From the NCBI GenBank assembly GCA_028753945.1, contig JAPNXP010000005.1:4030001-4094000 (forward strand): a stretch of DNA of 64,000 nt, in the 5' to 3' direction. This DNA is from Hexactinellida sp. DTS-2022. Taxonomy: Eukaryota; Porifera; Hexactinellida. The position numbers and the translations under genes are program-made. The notes under the pieces were generated by a model, which saw only the letters and a list, made by a program, of their open reading frames with translations, ran no database searches and was not told the origin of the DNA. Of this stretch, positions 13,198 through 25,101 are shown in pieces. The number at the start of each line of letters is the position of its first letter. Position 1 is the stretch's first letter.

Positions 13198-13483
13198 TTT
13201 AATTTTATGTGTTAGTTTAGAATTCGGCAGTATGGTGACAGTCTAAGAAATGTTTCAACTAATTTCTGATGTTTTGTCAGTATTCTTATAATTGTCTTTT
13301 GTATGTAATGTGTATTATATAGTTGATAAAGAATGTTATTAAAACATATATCAGTTACTTGTGACATTATTTACTATATTTCAACATCAGAACAGGAAAA
13401 TCTTGGAATATTTAACTACTAGTAACATTAGTATAACTGAAGACAAGCCATCTACTAACACATCCATGGTTCGTTAGTAGTCA
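13198..13483. other. AT-rich spacer without recognisable gene
   Basis: No open frame of interest and no repeat shared with the rest of the window. Confidence 0.4.
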
Positions 13484-13507
13484 GGCCTTATATAGAGTAG
13501 GCTATGG
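13484..13507. mobile_element. Orphan P-type transposon end
   Basis: GGCCTTATATAGAGTAGGCT followed by ATGG matches the right-hand termini of the P-type elements at 32231 and 23054. ACATCCATGGTTCG lies just inside (13467-13480), as in the other ends. No partner end is visible to the left. Confidence 0.55.
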
Positions 13508-13561
13508 TTAAGAATAATTATTAGAACTTTAGATAATAAGGCCCCAGGCATTTAGGGGAGG

Positions 13562-13723
13562 AATTGGCGCAAAAATGAAGCTGAATGCAAGTGTTGGGAG
13601 CGAGCTAACGTGACTCCTGATCGGATCCAATTCCGACTAGATAAGCAAAGCGAGCTAAAATATGATTCTGATATTGATGATACAGAATCGAACGATCCTT
13701 ATGGTGCAGCTGAAATTTATTGA
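13562..13723 (+). pseudogene. Unidentified coding-like fragment with acidic C-terminus
   Basis: A 53-codon stretch open to TGA at 13721-13723. It reads like the tail of a transposon protein: Trp- and Cys-containing start (CKCWERANVTPDR), then an Asp/Glu-rich end (YDSDIDDTESNDPYG). No start codon is apparent and I do not recognise the family. Support is composition only. Confidence 0.25.
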
Positions 13724-14105
13724 GTTATTAATATGAGACTCTGAATTTCCCAAACAATATACATTGTGTAACATTCCTGTTAATTAAGGGGTCTTCATGA
13801 GGAATTTATCAAATAGAGCCGTACCAAATAAGAGAATCTCTCCTCCGGCCGGATCCGGTTAACCGGTCATCAATTATCACGTTATGCGGCGCGATATCCG
13901 GCTAGAGATTGTATTACAAAATATAGCATATAAAATATCAAGATGTATAAATTAGATTATCAGTACGATCGGTTTATTCATTGCTATCTTTAACATCTAT
14001 ACTATTAAACACAAACCCATGAGTGTGTATATGTATATATATCTATACGGGTTGTACTATAAAAACACAAGCCTGGGTATATATATTTGTTTGTATGTTA
14101 CGAGT
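13724..14105. other. Spacer without recognisable gene
   Basis: AT-rich with a GGCCGGATCCGGTTAACCGG-like palindromic patch near 13847. Nothing else supportable. Confidence 0.35.
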
Positions 14106-14545
14106 TGATTGAAGAAAGTGGACGGTTTCCAAATGTAATTTTTGGCATATAGGGGTAACTTTTGGCACCCGCCAACAAGTTGAGGTTTCCACTCAAAATT
14201 TCTCACACCTCGACAAGTTATGACGTCATTGTCACATTTCGAGAACCCTGAAAAGTCACTTAATTGCACATAATTCCCTCTAAGAGATAAAATCTGAAAA
14301 TTTACTAGAATATGCACATTAATGATGCTGACACGTTGGTCACACCAGATTGCCAATATGCTTACTCATTATCGCATGACGTAATCACTAAATTTTCACT
14401 TCGATAAATTTGACTATTCAAGGACTATTTACGCTTTATAATCAATATTAGGAGTATATAAACCACACACCAACCGCTTCGTGTGGTTGTGATCTGCCGC
14501 GAAGCGACCTAGCAAGCGAAGCGCGCTAGTTTATGGAATAATAGA
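14106..14545. repeat. Dispersed repeat with GCTTCGCG-type hairpins, copy 1
   Basis: A ~440-bp repeat present in opposite orientation at 53822-54242. Shared blocks include GGACGGTTTCCAA at one end and AAGCGACCTAGCAAGCGAAG at the other. Near 14470-14530 it contains several GC-rich hairpins sharing a CGCTTCG or CGAAGCG core. No coding potential. Confidence 0.75.
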
Positions 14546-14578
14546 TCATTAATGTGCTAACTGTACCATAAGACTACT

Positions 14579-17500
14579 CGTGACCTACGTTATAATAAGG
14601 CCTGTTCACTAGTGCTAAATTTTGGACCATGGATGTTGTTTAAGTCCATCGATTTTTATTACATATAATGATGTATTAAATGATATTCTACCAAATCATG
14701 ACCTTTGTTATGATATTGATGCGATTATTTGGAAATAATGTTTTTTAATACTAAGCACATAAGAACAATTAGTGCGTGTTTGGTAATAGTACAAATAGTA
14801 GTTAGGAAGTATATGAAAGGGGCATAAGAAACGCTAATTGGACTTCAATTTCTTTAACTTTCTAGTATTTTCGACACCTGACTTCAAGGGTAGCTGGGCA
14901 TTCATGTTCTTAATTTTATTTGATATGATACAATTCGAAGTAGCTGTCAATAATTTAGCTAACACATCCCACATGAGTGTGCCACAATTGTTGCACACTA
15001 CTCTCCATATTTCGCCTTGTTCATCTTCTATAAGTGTAGTTGTTAACTGTATGAGGATACTTCTAGAAGGACCGGTAATAAAGCTATCGAATAAGCTTGG
15101 TTGACTCTCGATTTGAAGAGAATAATTTCCAGAGGGTGATAATTGCATCTATAACATCACTACTTGGCCATTTTAGTGAGCCTCGGTCGATTATCTGAAT
15201 CAATCTATACTCAGACTCTAAAGGTTCTTCAATTTCCAATTCTTTGTTCTCGGTGAGGAATGAGAGACATGATGGACATTTAGTGGAATGTTTGTAGTAG
15301 GCATGCACTGAGTAGCCTGCTATAAAGCAGAGTGATTGTAGTATTTGCGTGTTTAATTCTATTTCTGAATATCCTTGAATTGCAGAGAGATAAATCTCTA
15401 AGCTGACAGAGGCATGAGAGTCTTGGTCGTAAGAGGATGAGAATGATTCTAAGAAGTTCTTGAGTGAAGTGTTATCTTCTACTTGCTTTTTCGAAAATAA
15501 TTTTTGTAAACTTGACAACTTAATTCTACGTTCTGTTTCAAGTATCTGACAATAGCTAATGTGGTATTGTGCACCTGACATCATCCTATACAAGCCAAAA
15601 TGATGCTCGAGGGGATCATTTTGCAAGAACGAAGAAAGAACATACGATAAGCCACAGTTTCCAGTGAGATGATTTACAATACATGGGAGTGCAATACAAG
15701 AGTGACAAAAACTAGTAAAAGTTTGAGGACTTAATTTACCTCTTTTCTCAGACATGGCCCGCCAACATTCAACCCAATCAACTACACGTTGAAGGAAAAT
15801 AAATCTGGTATCATTGTTGGTTAGTGGAATGGAAAATTCATCTTTTAGAAGGATACCCTTGTTTGGAGTATTGATGTTGAATATCCGCCAAACATTACAT
15901 ATGATGGTAATAAAGTCTGCAGTCTGTGAATTTGTAGAAAGGTGGTAGCGAGATTGGTGGCTAACATTTAATGCAGCGGCTGTTGATCCATCAAATATCC
16001 TTAAGGCTAAAGAAACATTTTGTCTCTCAAATGTGGAAGGCCAACAAGCTTTAGAGGTTAATCTTGGAGCTAATTTAGCAACAGAGTGTTGGTCACTTTT
16101 GTACAATTGTCGAATCTCTTCAAAAGCTGCATTGTTCGTAACTTGGATCTTCTCAAAATCTGGATAAATAAACGTTTTATTGTAATCTGTTTGATTTAGC
16201 CAGTTATTACGGATCGATTTGAGTATGTGAACGAAGTCAAAGAGCAAAAACAACGGTCGATTTAAGTCCACAGGGTGAGGAACAATAGGCTCTAGGATTC
16301 GGTTAGGAGAAAATAGCTTGAAAATGTTAACGTTCATCGGGTAATTATCGGTACATAAAACGTGAACAGAGAGTCCACATGCTTCTACGTCTTGAATAAC
16401 CTCTTTGATAATTGGAAAGAGTACAGCAGCTGATGAGTTGGCACAGGGCAGTAAACGAACAATACTGGACCATCGTTTCGACAAACTTGATACCATGAAG
16501 GCAAAAACGGTTTTTGCAGGATCAGAAGGATTCAAAGAAGATCCTATTATCTTACCTCCTTTGTAAGTAAATGTGGATTTTACGTGAATTTCATCCATCT
16601 GAATTACAACATTTCGTTCCCATTTGTTAAACTGAACGGCTGATTGTTTGAGATAGTTGGTAAACTCTGAATCCAAACCAAAAAATTCGAATATAAACGT
16701 TTAAGTGTTGAAAGATGTGGCAATGATAAACAGTCTAGGGATTGAAGATATCTATAAGATACTGGCGAGATAAGCTGGCATTTGAGCGACAAAACAAGAG
16801 TTTCAATGTTGTATCGCCTCATAGTTTTCGCGACTAAAACGTTATTTAATTGGCATTGTATGAACTGAAGAAGGAATAATAATAATACAGGCTGTTGATC
16901 TCCAGAATCTTCTCTAGTTGAAAGGGAAAGTAAGTCGATTGCTTTATGAATGCTTTCAGTTGCTTCTATGATATGGTGTTCGATTGTCTCAGGAGAATTA
17001 ACCGGGATAGAATGGTGTTCAACTTCTTCAAGCAAATCGTTAAGTTGACGAATATCATTTATCTTAGTGAGAGAAAGAGAAATGCGTACACCTTCATAGA
17101 AACCAATAGTATGTAATGTTTCTGTAATAGTTAACGAGCATCGAATCGAAATCAAACTGTTATTCGTTATAGAAGGTTTGATTAAATTAAAGGAATTATC
17201 CTCACAAGACCAAACTAACCAATTATTATGTAAATCCGAGGACTTTGTTTTGGATACTAACTCTTGCAGTGTGGTTATTTGGAAAAGTTCTTCGTCTTTC
17301 TTAAATTGTATTAGACTCCGATCTATAGCAGTATCAACCAATTGATCTTCTCTCAAAGATCTATCAAATCTCAAATGTATGGTATCGGATGACGAAGAGA
17401 GATGAGGTGGGCAGTTAGGTAGGAATCTTGGCACCGCTTCCTTATGTAATTTAGGTTTAGTAGGTACTTCTAAGTATGATCCATCAGGTTGACAGATTGA

Positions 17501-18140
17501 ATAACTAGTCTGAATTTCTTCGTCTAGGAAATGTTTAGAACAGACAAACACGTTCTTTAAGTCTCCGATATCTTCTCGACAGAGCGATCGGAGCCAACGG
17601 CTGACGAGCTCAGGTGGACCACTTGGCAACTTAAATACTGGAGTATACGGTTCTCCTACGTAATTACTTCGACATCCGGGGGCAGAACATCTGTTAGGCA
17701 TGACAAGCTAATTGATGAAAATTAATACATAAGAAAAGAGAAATCGAGAAGTAAATGAAAAGATGTAGATAAAATATCACAAAAAAGGATAATATAGGAA
17801 GGAAATAGTCGATATGTACAAAAATAGCAAGCTGGCAAAAGGCAATGGGTTGTAAGTACATATAAGGTGCTGTCACAATAAAATTGAATAAATCGAATGC
17901 AATGAAAGGTTGATTTCAAAGAATATTTAAAAATTATGGGTTATTTAGAAATTGTTTTTCTATTAGACTTAAACTACTTCCATAGTCCAAATAATCGCAT
18001 CAATATCATAACAAAGGTCATGATTTGGTGGAATATCATTTAATACATCATTATATGTAATAAAAATCGATGGACTTAAACAACATCCATGGTCCAAAAT
18101 TTAGCACTAATGAACAGGCCTTATTATAACGTAGGTCACG
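14579..18140. mobile_element. P-type (THAP/DDE) transposon 1, both ends present
   Basis: A 3,562-bp element starting CGTGACCTACGTTAT and ending with the complement. The inverted repeats are about 154 bp (14579-14732 and 17987-18140) with only a few differences. GACTACT lies on both sides (14572-14578 and 18141-18147), a 7-bp target duplication. It encodes a minus-strand THAP-DDE transposase whose frame is broken. The intact ends and duplication indicate a comparatively recent insertion. Confidence 0.92.
14834..17701 (-). pseudogene. P-element-like transposase with N-terminal THAP finger, frameshifted
   Basis: Three overlapping frames make up one transposase. Frame A (17701-16604) begins with a THAP zinc finger, Cys5 and Cys10 of MPNRCSAPGC and Cys54/His57 of VFVCSKHF, which binds the element's DNA ends. 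Frame B (16676-15084) is the DDE core: D28 in QMDEIHVK, D110 in CTDNYPMN, FDFVHILKSIRNNW and E357 in DPLEHHFGLYR, matching P-element and THAP9 transposases. Frame C (15148-14834) is the C-terminus with a CNNC pair and a Lys-rich end. The A/B switch lies at a T run (about 16680); one T lost relative to the neighbouring copy would explain it. The B/C switch lies near 15110-15130. All key residues remain, so inactivation is young. Reading directions were checked against the sister copy at 19159-22737. Confidence 0.92.
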
Positions 18141-18147
18141 GACTACT

Positions 18148-18654
18148 TAATACACAGACTGGCAACTCACCGAAATCACAAAAAATAGAGGCCAGTTTAT
18201 TATTTTCACTCGAGGGCATTAATTTATATTGAAAGTTACAATTTCGACATAAATGTGGTATAAAGTCATTTTTGAGGTACTCAGAGTTGCGGTTTAGGAG
18301 CCACTTATAATGACCTGGCAGTGTTTAACTTAAAAATAAAATAGAAAATATTTGTTATTACTTATTAGTAATTAAGTTGATTAACTCATATTCTTACATA
18401 TTCACCTTTTAGTTTTAGCCAATTGCTTAGACGTGTTTATAACTCGAAGAGGATATTTTGCTGATAATATTTCACAATCTGGCAATTCTTCGAAAACGAG
18501 AATAATATATTGTAAAGCAACCATATGTCATATAAATATGTTATTTATCTTTACTGTTTACAAATTTCAAAATTTATTTTGAATGATTTACTTTATTTTG
18601 TTTAATTAATTATTATGATACAGATGCACTTCGTGCCCGCACTGCCCCACATCT
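18148..18654. other. Spacer without recognisable gene
   Basis: AT-rich, no repeat partner in the window, no coding signal. Confidence 0.4.
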
Positions 18655-18677
18655 CCCCCCCCCCCCCCCCCCCCCCC
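18655..18677. repeat. Poly-C tract, 23 bases
   Basis: Uninterrupted run of C. Length in such tracts is prone to assembly or sequencing error. Confidence 0.9.
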
Positions 18678-18781
18678 TGCGGAGCTTAATGTATTTTGAC
18701 CTATTATTTTCTATTACCTTTAGTTAATTAGCTGATGCCTTTTAATTATATGTTTTGTAATAAATTGCCGTTCTGGTTATA

Positions 18782-19117
18782 TTGGCGGATCTGATTCCTC
18801 GAAATGCTGATCTACGACAACGATGGATCGCATTTCTTAACCGTGATGGTTTCGAAATTACTTCTTCATCGCGAATTTGTATCGAACACTTTGACTCGAA
18901 ATAGCTATCGCACCATCAGCACAAAACGAGGTTTAACACGTCAGTGAACCCAATCCAAACAATACATCCGACTTCAATTCGTCAAAGCCAAGCCATTATT
19001 CTAAAATCTATCAGAAAACCGCCCACTAAACGCGTTCTGAAACCTGATCAGCTTCATCTCTTCAAAAAACGATTCGCGGTCACAATCTTTGACGACGTTG
19101 TTAACCTTATAAATTGA
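18782..19117 (+). pseudogene. THAP zinc-finger protein fragment
   Basis: Reads LRQRWIAFLNRDGF and then SRICIEHF, the Trp and the C-x2-H half of a THAP finger. An in-frame TAG at 18902-18904 follows, then the same frame continues with a basic region (KPPTKRVLKPDQLHLFKKR) to TGA at 19115-19117. The N-terminal Cys pair is absent here, as expected if it lay on an earlier exon. It precedes P-type transposon 2 and may be part of an older relative. Confidence 0.6.
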
Positions 19118-19158
19118 TTTATGCTACTACCATTAATTTATTAGTTTTTTTCTAACGA

Positions 19159-22100
19159 TGCCCAACAGTTGTGCCGTTTCGGATGCAAAATCAACTACAA
19201 CGACGATCACCATGTCCCAGTTTTTAAACTACCTACGAAACCAGATGACCTAAGACACAGATGGCTTCAGGTTCTTCGGAGAGACGATTTACAATCATAC
19301 AAGGGGGTTTACGTGTGTGTAAATCATTTTCGCCAGGAGGATGTTGAGTATACTCACAAAGTTCCAAACGGAGATGGTACTTATCGTGAAATTCCAAGAG
19401 TCAACCCAAAGCTAAAAGATGGTGCCGTTCCAGTTTTTCTACCAGGACACCCTTCAATCTGTTCTCAATCTATTAGCTCCAAAAAGCGCAGATGTGTGTC
19501 ACCTACCTCAAAAGATGAGGAAATGTTCAATGAAGCATTAACACTTAGCCTGGCATCTGAGGGCGAAGAGAAAGAGAAATATCAGATCAATTGTTTCCAG
19601 GATACCCAAGCTAAGTTACCTTTGCTTTCCTTACCTAAAACATGGTCTTTATGGTACTCAGATGATCATAGTCTAATTTATATGCTACCTCTACTGACAG
19701 AACACAATATAATTGTCAACACCCATATATTAGTGTCCTTCGATTTGTCAGTTAGAGCTTATCGTAATGGAGAAATTTTACCAATTCCAATTTGCTCAAT
19801 CAGGGGGCTGACTGAATAGTGGAATCTAGTGGAATCCAGTGGAATCTAGTGGAATCCAGTGGAATCTAGTGGAATCTAGTGGAACCTAGTGGAATCTAGT
19901 GGAATCTAGTGGAATCTAGGCTGACTGAATGGTGGAATCTAGTGGAATCCAGTGGAATCTAGTGGAATCTAGTGGAATTACTAAATTTTAGTGGAATTGA
20001 CTGAACGGTGGAATCGAGTGGATTTTCTAAAAACCGACTGAACAGTGGAATCGAGTGGAATCTTTGACTGAATAGTGGAATCGAAGGGAATTTGACTGAA
20101 TAGTGGAATCGAGTGGAATTTGACTGAATAGTGGAATCGAGTGGAATTTGACTGAATAGTGGAATCGAGTGGAATCGAGTGGAATTTGATTAAATTGTTA
20201 AACACTAGATATATGTTATAAGCTACGTGTGATCATATTACGTTAATTTTCGCCCATGTAAAATTGTTTGCAACGATTAAACTAGTGTTGTGCAAAAAGT
20301 GGCACAATACTAGTTTAATTGTTGCAAACAATTTTACATGGGCGAATATTAACGTAATATGATGGACATGTAGCTTATATCATATACGTGGTGTTTAACA
20401 ATTTAATCAAATTCCACTCGATTCCACTATTCAGTCAAATTCCACTCGATTCCACTATTCAGTCAAATTCCACTCGATTCCACTATTCAGTCAAATTCCA
20501 CTCGATTCCACTATTCAGTCAAATTCCACTCGATTCCACTCGATTCCACTATTCAGTCAAAGATTCCACTCGATTCCACTGTTCAGTCGGTTTTTAGAAA
20601 ATCCACTCGATTCCACCGTTCAGTCAATTCCACTAAAATTTAGTAATTCCACTAGATTCCACTAGATTCCACTGGATTCCACTAGATTCCACCATTCAGT
20701 CACCCTAGATTCCACTGGATTCCACTAGGTTCCACTGGATTCCACTAGATTCCACTAGATTCCACTGGATTCCACTGGATTCCACTAGATTCCACTAGAT
20801 TCCACTATTCAGTCAGCCCCCTCAATCAGCGATATACGACACCTTGAATCAATTCTCTGTGAGATTTCTATATCCCCTCGTCCTGTTCTGTCCACTGAAT
20901 CTGTTTCAAAGACCGTTAATGAGACTTTATCTTTAGCGAAGGACAATATCCAACTACTCATTAACAAAGTACTTTCATCTAATGGTGAATTAGAGTTAAT
21001 TAATTAACTGATTCCCCCGAAATATCCAGGCTTCAATTCATCCAATGTCAGCTTGAAAACAGTATTGTACCCAAAAACAGGCGGAGGTACAACATCCTCA
21101 CACAGGTTATGGCTCTTAAAGCACATTTAATTTCACCAGCATGTTATAAGTATCTTCAACAAATGGCTTGTCTATCTCTACCTCATGTCAACACTTTGGA
21201 GAAGTTGTATTCTTCATTCGGACTTGAGTGTGAATTCTTTCCTTTCCTCAAGCAAGCGACAAATTCTTTCACTGAAGCTGAGAAACATATTGTTATGCAA
21301 ATGGACGAAATTCACGTAAAATCTGATGTCACATATAAAGGAGGCAAGATATATGGTTCTAGTCTAAGCCCAGAAGATCCAATAAAGACTGTATTCGCTA
21401 TTATGGTATCAAGTCTCCAGAAAAAATGGCTACTATAGTTCGTCTATTACCATGTGCCTCTCTTTCCGCTGAGAAGATATTCCCCATCATACTCGCTTGT
21501 ATTAAAGATATCGAAACTTGTGGTTTATGTGTGGATGTAATCTCAACAGATAACTATCCTCTTAAAGTCAAGTTATTCAAACTATTCTCTCCTGTTGGTA
21601 AGCTTGAAACATGTGTGCCTCATCCTTGTGTTCCTAACAGGCCTCTGTATCTCACTTTCGATTTCGTCCATATTTTGAAATCTGTACGAAACAATTGGCT
21701 AAATCTGAAGTCCAGTTATAAGTGTTTTTTCTACCCCGATTTTGACGATATTGGATTTGATTATTGTTCATTTCCTTTAAAGGTGTGCTGCGCTTCTTTC
21801 CAAGATGTACGCGCCCTTTATAGCTCAGAGAAGGAGAGTCTTGCAAAATTAGCCCCGCCGTTGACATTTAAATCATGTTATCCTTCTGTATTGGAACGCC
21901 ATAATGTCAAATTAGTCCCCAAAGTAATCCATGAGTCCACGATTGCTGCTCTAGCTCTCCAAAATAATCAACGTTGCAGTGAGTTGAAAACAAACACCTA
22001 TAGTTTCGTCAAAATTCTACTCCGTTATGGAACATGTTTAATGTTAATGTTCCATATAAGAATATTCGTTTAAATGATTCTTCATGTCGCCCTTTCACAG

Positions 22101-22737
22101 TTAATGACGAACGCTTTATCTTTTTAACCAGGATAGTAAATTGGCTAGAGACTTGGGAATCACACTCTTTGAAAGATGGCAAATTGAGCAAGCAAACTTT
22201 TACAAGCTTAAGACACGCGTGCATTGTACTCCCTCAAATAGTTAATTATCTAACTGGACAGTGTGGATATGCTTACATTTTAACACGTTTCTTACAGACA
22301 GATCCACTAGAGCACCATTTCGGACTTTATCGACAAAGATATTCTAGTAGATGAATCCTTCGAATTCCGGTACCAACTACTGCAGCTTTCTGATCGTGGT
22401 GGTGTAAAGTATCCTTCTTGCATTGAAATCTTTAATTATTGTTTGGAAGACTCTAACTATAATCCAAAGTAATATTGAACTTATGTCCCTGTTGATAGAA
22501 GGTCAAACTAGAAAGATTTTAGTAACACTTGCTTTTGGCTCCCTAACTGGTCTTGATAGTGGTTTTGAAGGTTGGAGAACTACTTGTCCTTCTTGTAATG
22601 TGAAAGGTTCAACCATTCTATCAAGTCTCGTTCGGAGTGAAGCAAATTGTCTAATTGCAAATCTTGTCAAGAATTACAATTCGAGCCTTACTTTAAAGGG
22701 ATTAGAAAAGCGGAAATTGAAAAAGTTCGATTCCTGA
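19159..22737 (+). pseudogene. P-type transposon 2 transposase (THAP plus DDE), decayed and interrupted
   Basis: Starts with MPNSCAV at 19159; one base is missing before FGCKINY, so the THAP finger is frameshifted at once. The finger continues through VYVCVNHF. The gene is then split by a 1,018-bp palindromic insertion at 19803-20820. Beyond it the transposase resumes: the leader region from 20829, QMDEIHVK (about 21298), a shift near 21426, STDNYPLKVKLF, FDFVHILKSVRNNW, another shift near 22030, then TDPLEHHFGLYR. A deletion follows, and the C-terminal part runs 22423-22737 with TCPSCN. Order and residues match transposon 1 along its length. At least four disruptions besides the insertion make it clearly dead. 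Confidence 0.9.
19803..20820. mobile_element. Palindromic word-array element (GTGGAATC word)
   Basis: A 1,018-bp near-perfect palindrome with ends GGGGCTGACTGAATAGTGG and the complement. CTCAATCA is duplicated at 19795-19802 and 20821-20828, an 8-bp hAT-like target duplication. The arms are almost entirely GTGGAATCTA / GTGGAATCGA words separated by TGACTGAATA. The centre (about 20200-20400) is a second, unique inverted repeat around 20295. No coding content. It interrupts the P-type transposase precisely. Confidence 0.88.
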
Positions 22738-22993
22738 TTATTTAGATACGAGTTAGTTGTCTTATGTGAAGTAACTATATCTACCAGAGTAAATAGAGGT
22801 TTTCTAGTAGTTTCTGTATTGTGTATGTTATGTGACTGTATTCAAGCTCACAAAGTAACAAGATTAATGGTATAATGAGAGTATATGTATTACTTTATTA
22901 CAGTTGCTAGTTATTGAGGCAGCTGTTTTTAAGCAGTAAGTCACTATATTTGATCTAAAATTGCAATACCATAATTTTCGTTTCCCGGCGGCG
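22738..22993. other. 3' untranslated part of P-type transposon 2
   Basis: No coding content; lies between the last transposase codon and the P-type end at 23054. Confidence 0.4.
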
Positions 22994-23054
22994 ACCGCAT
23001 CCCTGGTCCAGATTTCATATTTTACTGTGAGGCCTTATGTATAGTAGGCTATGG
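22994..23054. mobile_element. P-type end, probable right end of transposon 2
   Basis: CATCCCTGGTCCAG followed 22 bp later by GAGGCCTTATGTATAGTAGG and CTATGG, the standard order of inner motif and terminus. I found no matching left end upstream of 19159. Confidence 0.6.
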
Positions 23055-23504
23055 TCAAGATAATTTTTTCAGAAGGAAATATACTCACATAATGTCGTTG
23101 TTATGGAACAAATATTCTTAGTTTTCAATGAGGATAAAGATGTATATCCTACAAGCTGAGCAAAATAATAATCACAAGTTGAAACAATATAATTAGATTT
23201 AGCACTCTCAATTCAACTGAAATGTGAGTAACAAAGAAAGAACCCCATTACTGAGAAAAACCAAGTCAAAATTAAAAGTTATGAACTCCCAAAAGGTGTA
23301 GAATTTAATTCTCTATCCGATGTGCAGAAATTCAATATAGCTCACTATTCATTATTTATTTATTATAGCCTAGACAAATTTTCACTACGTAGGGATGAGG
23401 CTCTAAATAAACTCGATATGACACTTTCCCTAAATTTATACCTATTAACAATCAAACTCTGGTCACACCTCTTGCTTGATAAGGAAAACTATCTAACTTA
23501 CCAA
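23055..23504. other. Spacer without recognisable gene
   Basis: Contains short matches to the tandem-array unit in reverse (GTTGAAACAATA near 23180; AATTTAATTCTCTATCC near 23303) but no intact unit or gene. Confidence 0.4.
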
Positions 23505-23505
23505 T

Positions 23506-23539
<34 letters not shown>

Positions 23540-23563
23540 CGTAACTAACTAACTAACTAACTA
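23505..23563. repeat. (CTAA)n microsatellite
   Basis: About 14 tetranucleotide copies with one ACGT interruption at about 23540. Confidence 0.95.
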
Positions 23564-23566
23564 AAT

Positions 23567-23869
23567 GACCAAGGCAACGAATTTAGAATGGCCAATAAGT
23601 ATGCTATCAATAGAAGAGGTCGAAATGATAGCATATTTTGGAGATGTAGAAAGAGCCGCAGTTGAAGTGGAAGTTTAACAAAGGTCAAAAGCGAGATCGT
23701 ATCAAGCAGAGAAGATGAACTAGATAGAGCTGAGATGACAGCTTGCAAAAATGTAGAATTTATAAAGACGAAAATAAAGGAAATGATCGATCCAATACCG
23801 GCAGTGTATCAGCAACAATTAGTTGAATATCAAAATGGAACAGGCAATACTGAGGTTTCCATCGCTTAA
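23567..23869 (+). pseudogene. FLYWCH-type zinc-finger fragment
   Basis: One frame, no clear start, ends at TAA 23867-23869. The core IFWRCRKSRS-stop-SGSLTK matches the FLYWCH finger (YWRCxxxxxCxARxxT), with the second Cys codon position occupied by an in-frame TGA at about 23663. Downstream is a charged helical stretch (DELDRAEMTACKNVEFIKTK) of the kind that follows FLYWCH fingers in MULE-linked proteins. The terminal His pair is not seen. A MULE transposase remnant exists at 49975-51175, so the source may be that family. Confidence 0.6.
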
Positions 23870-24311
23870 CTAGCAATAGGCTCCCAGACGCCCAAAAGGG
23901 CCAAGAAATACATAAAGAAGGACAAAAAAATAGAGATTTTGAAACACAGCTTACGTCAGAACACTATTACACTAAGGAAATATGTTCGGGCGTGACCTCG
24001 TTATATAAGGCCATACTACTGAGTATATTTTGGATTACATAAAGGCCATTGATTATTAGCTGACATATCTTTATCTCAATAACTAGTATTAACAGACCTG
24101 AGAAATGCATTATAATTGTATAGGAAGTTAGGAACATGATATCAAGGCATACATAACACCCTTTAGAATTGTGATATATCACCATTTGAATCGTAATCGC
24201 TATTTTTCGTTGGAATTATCGTGTTTTATAGCCTGCTTTTAACATAGTTAAACGCGTTATAAATGTTCAAGATTGGAACATGAGGATGTCCATAACTAGT
24301 TGAATGAAATA

Positions 24312-24470
24312 CAGTTGAAACCGGATATTTTTAACACCGGATATTTTTAACAATCGGATATTTTTAACACATTTTCTTGTAAATAATTAATTATTGTTGT
24401 TGTTATAAAATCGGGTATTTTTAACAAATTTTCGTGTAAATAATGTGTTAAAAATATCCGGTTTCAACTG
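24312..24470. mobile_element. TA-target MITE (GGATATTTTTAACA word)
   Basis: CAGTTGAAACCGGATATTTT to its complement, flanked by TA on both sides (24310-24311, 24471-24472). The body repeats the word GGATATTTTTAACA about five times. Target and ends fit a mariner/pogo-type element. Confidence 0.85.
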
Positions 24471-25101
24471 TATATCGAAATTATAATTGGAATGTTGAAA
24501 CATTCCTCGGTTGCCAGGGAAATGCATATTTCTTAAAATGAGCCATAACTCAAAAACAATCTATCTTATGTAAACTATGCTAATACTGATCCATTCGCAA
24601 TTGGTAACTTCCTATTCATTGATAATACATTTCTAGGCCTAACTTCAATAATCTTTGAGATAATGAGATTATTACCAGATAAAGAATTAAGTGCAAATAA
24701 TCTCATTATCTCAAAAAATATTGAAGTTAGGCCTAGAAAATGTATTATCAATGAATAGGAAGTTACCTATTGCGGATAGATCAGTATTAGCATAGTTTAC
24801 ATAAGATAGATAGTTTTTGAGTTATGGCTCATTTTAAGAAATATGCATTTCCCTGGCAACCGAGGAATGTTTCAACATTCCATTTATAATTTAGATATAT
24901 TTCATTCAACGAGTTATGGACTTCCTCATGTTGCAATTTTGAACATATATAACGCGTTAACTATGTTAAAAGCAGGCTATAAAAACACGATAATTCCCAC
25001 GAAAAATAGCGATTACGTAATCAAATGGTGATATATCACAATTCTAAAGGGTGTTATGTATGCCTTGATATCATCTTCCTAACTTCCTATACAATTATAA
25101 T

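Larger units (their letters stand above)
2331..13200. repeat. Tandem array of composite 0.85-1.65 kb repeat units
   Basis: The same sentence-like blocks recur in the same order. They are: a 125-bp hairpin; CTCCGTAGACGGTGCCCTGG; a block ending TGCACCTGGGGTTACG; CTCACACTTCAATTTCAG; TTATCGAGTGYGC; CAATTGGTCCTTATG; a GATGATGACATCG block; and the next hairpin. Hairpins begin near 2882, 4147, 5416, 7032, 8679, 9941, 10801, 11642 and 13066, so spacings are about 0.84-1.65 kb. Units diverge by indels and swapped blocks. Short open frames here are translations of the repeat. The same repeat reappears at 54.5-56.5 kb and, degraded, near 40.6, 47.0 and 58.9-59.2 kb. Confidence 0.85.

Noticed and set aside
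2773-13246. Many 60-106 codon frames repeating [14 protein letters not shown] or [14 protein letters not shown]
   Set aside because: All are the hairpin repeat read on one strand or the other; no start context, no conservation beyond the repeat.
14838-15104. 88-codon plus-strand frame
   Set aside because: Antisense shadow of the P-type transposase C-terminus.
19981-20597. Frames repeating SIPLDSTIQSN
   Set aside because: Translation of the GTGGAATC palindrome.
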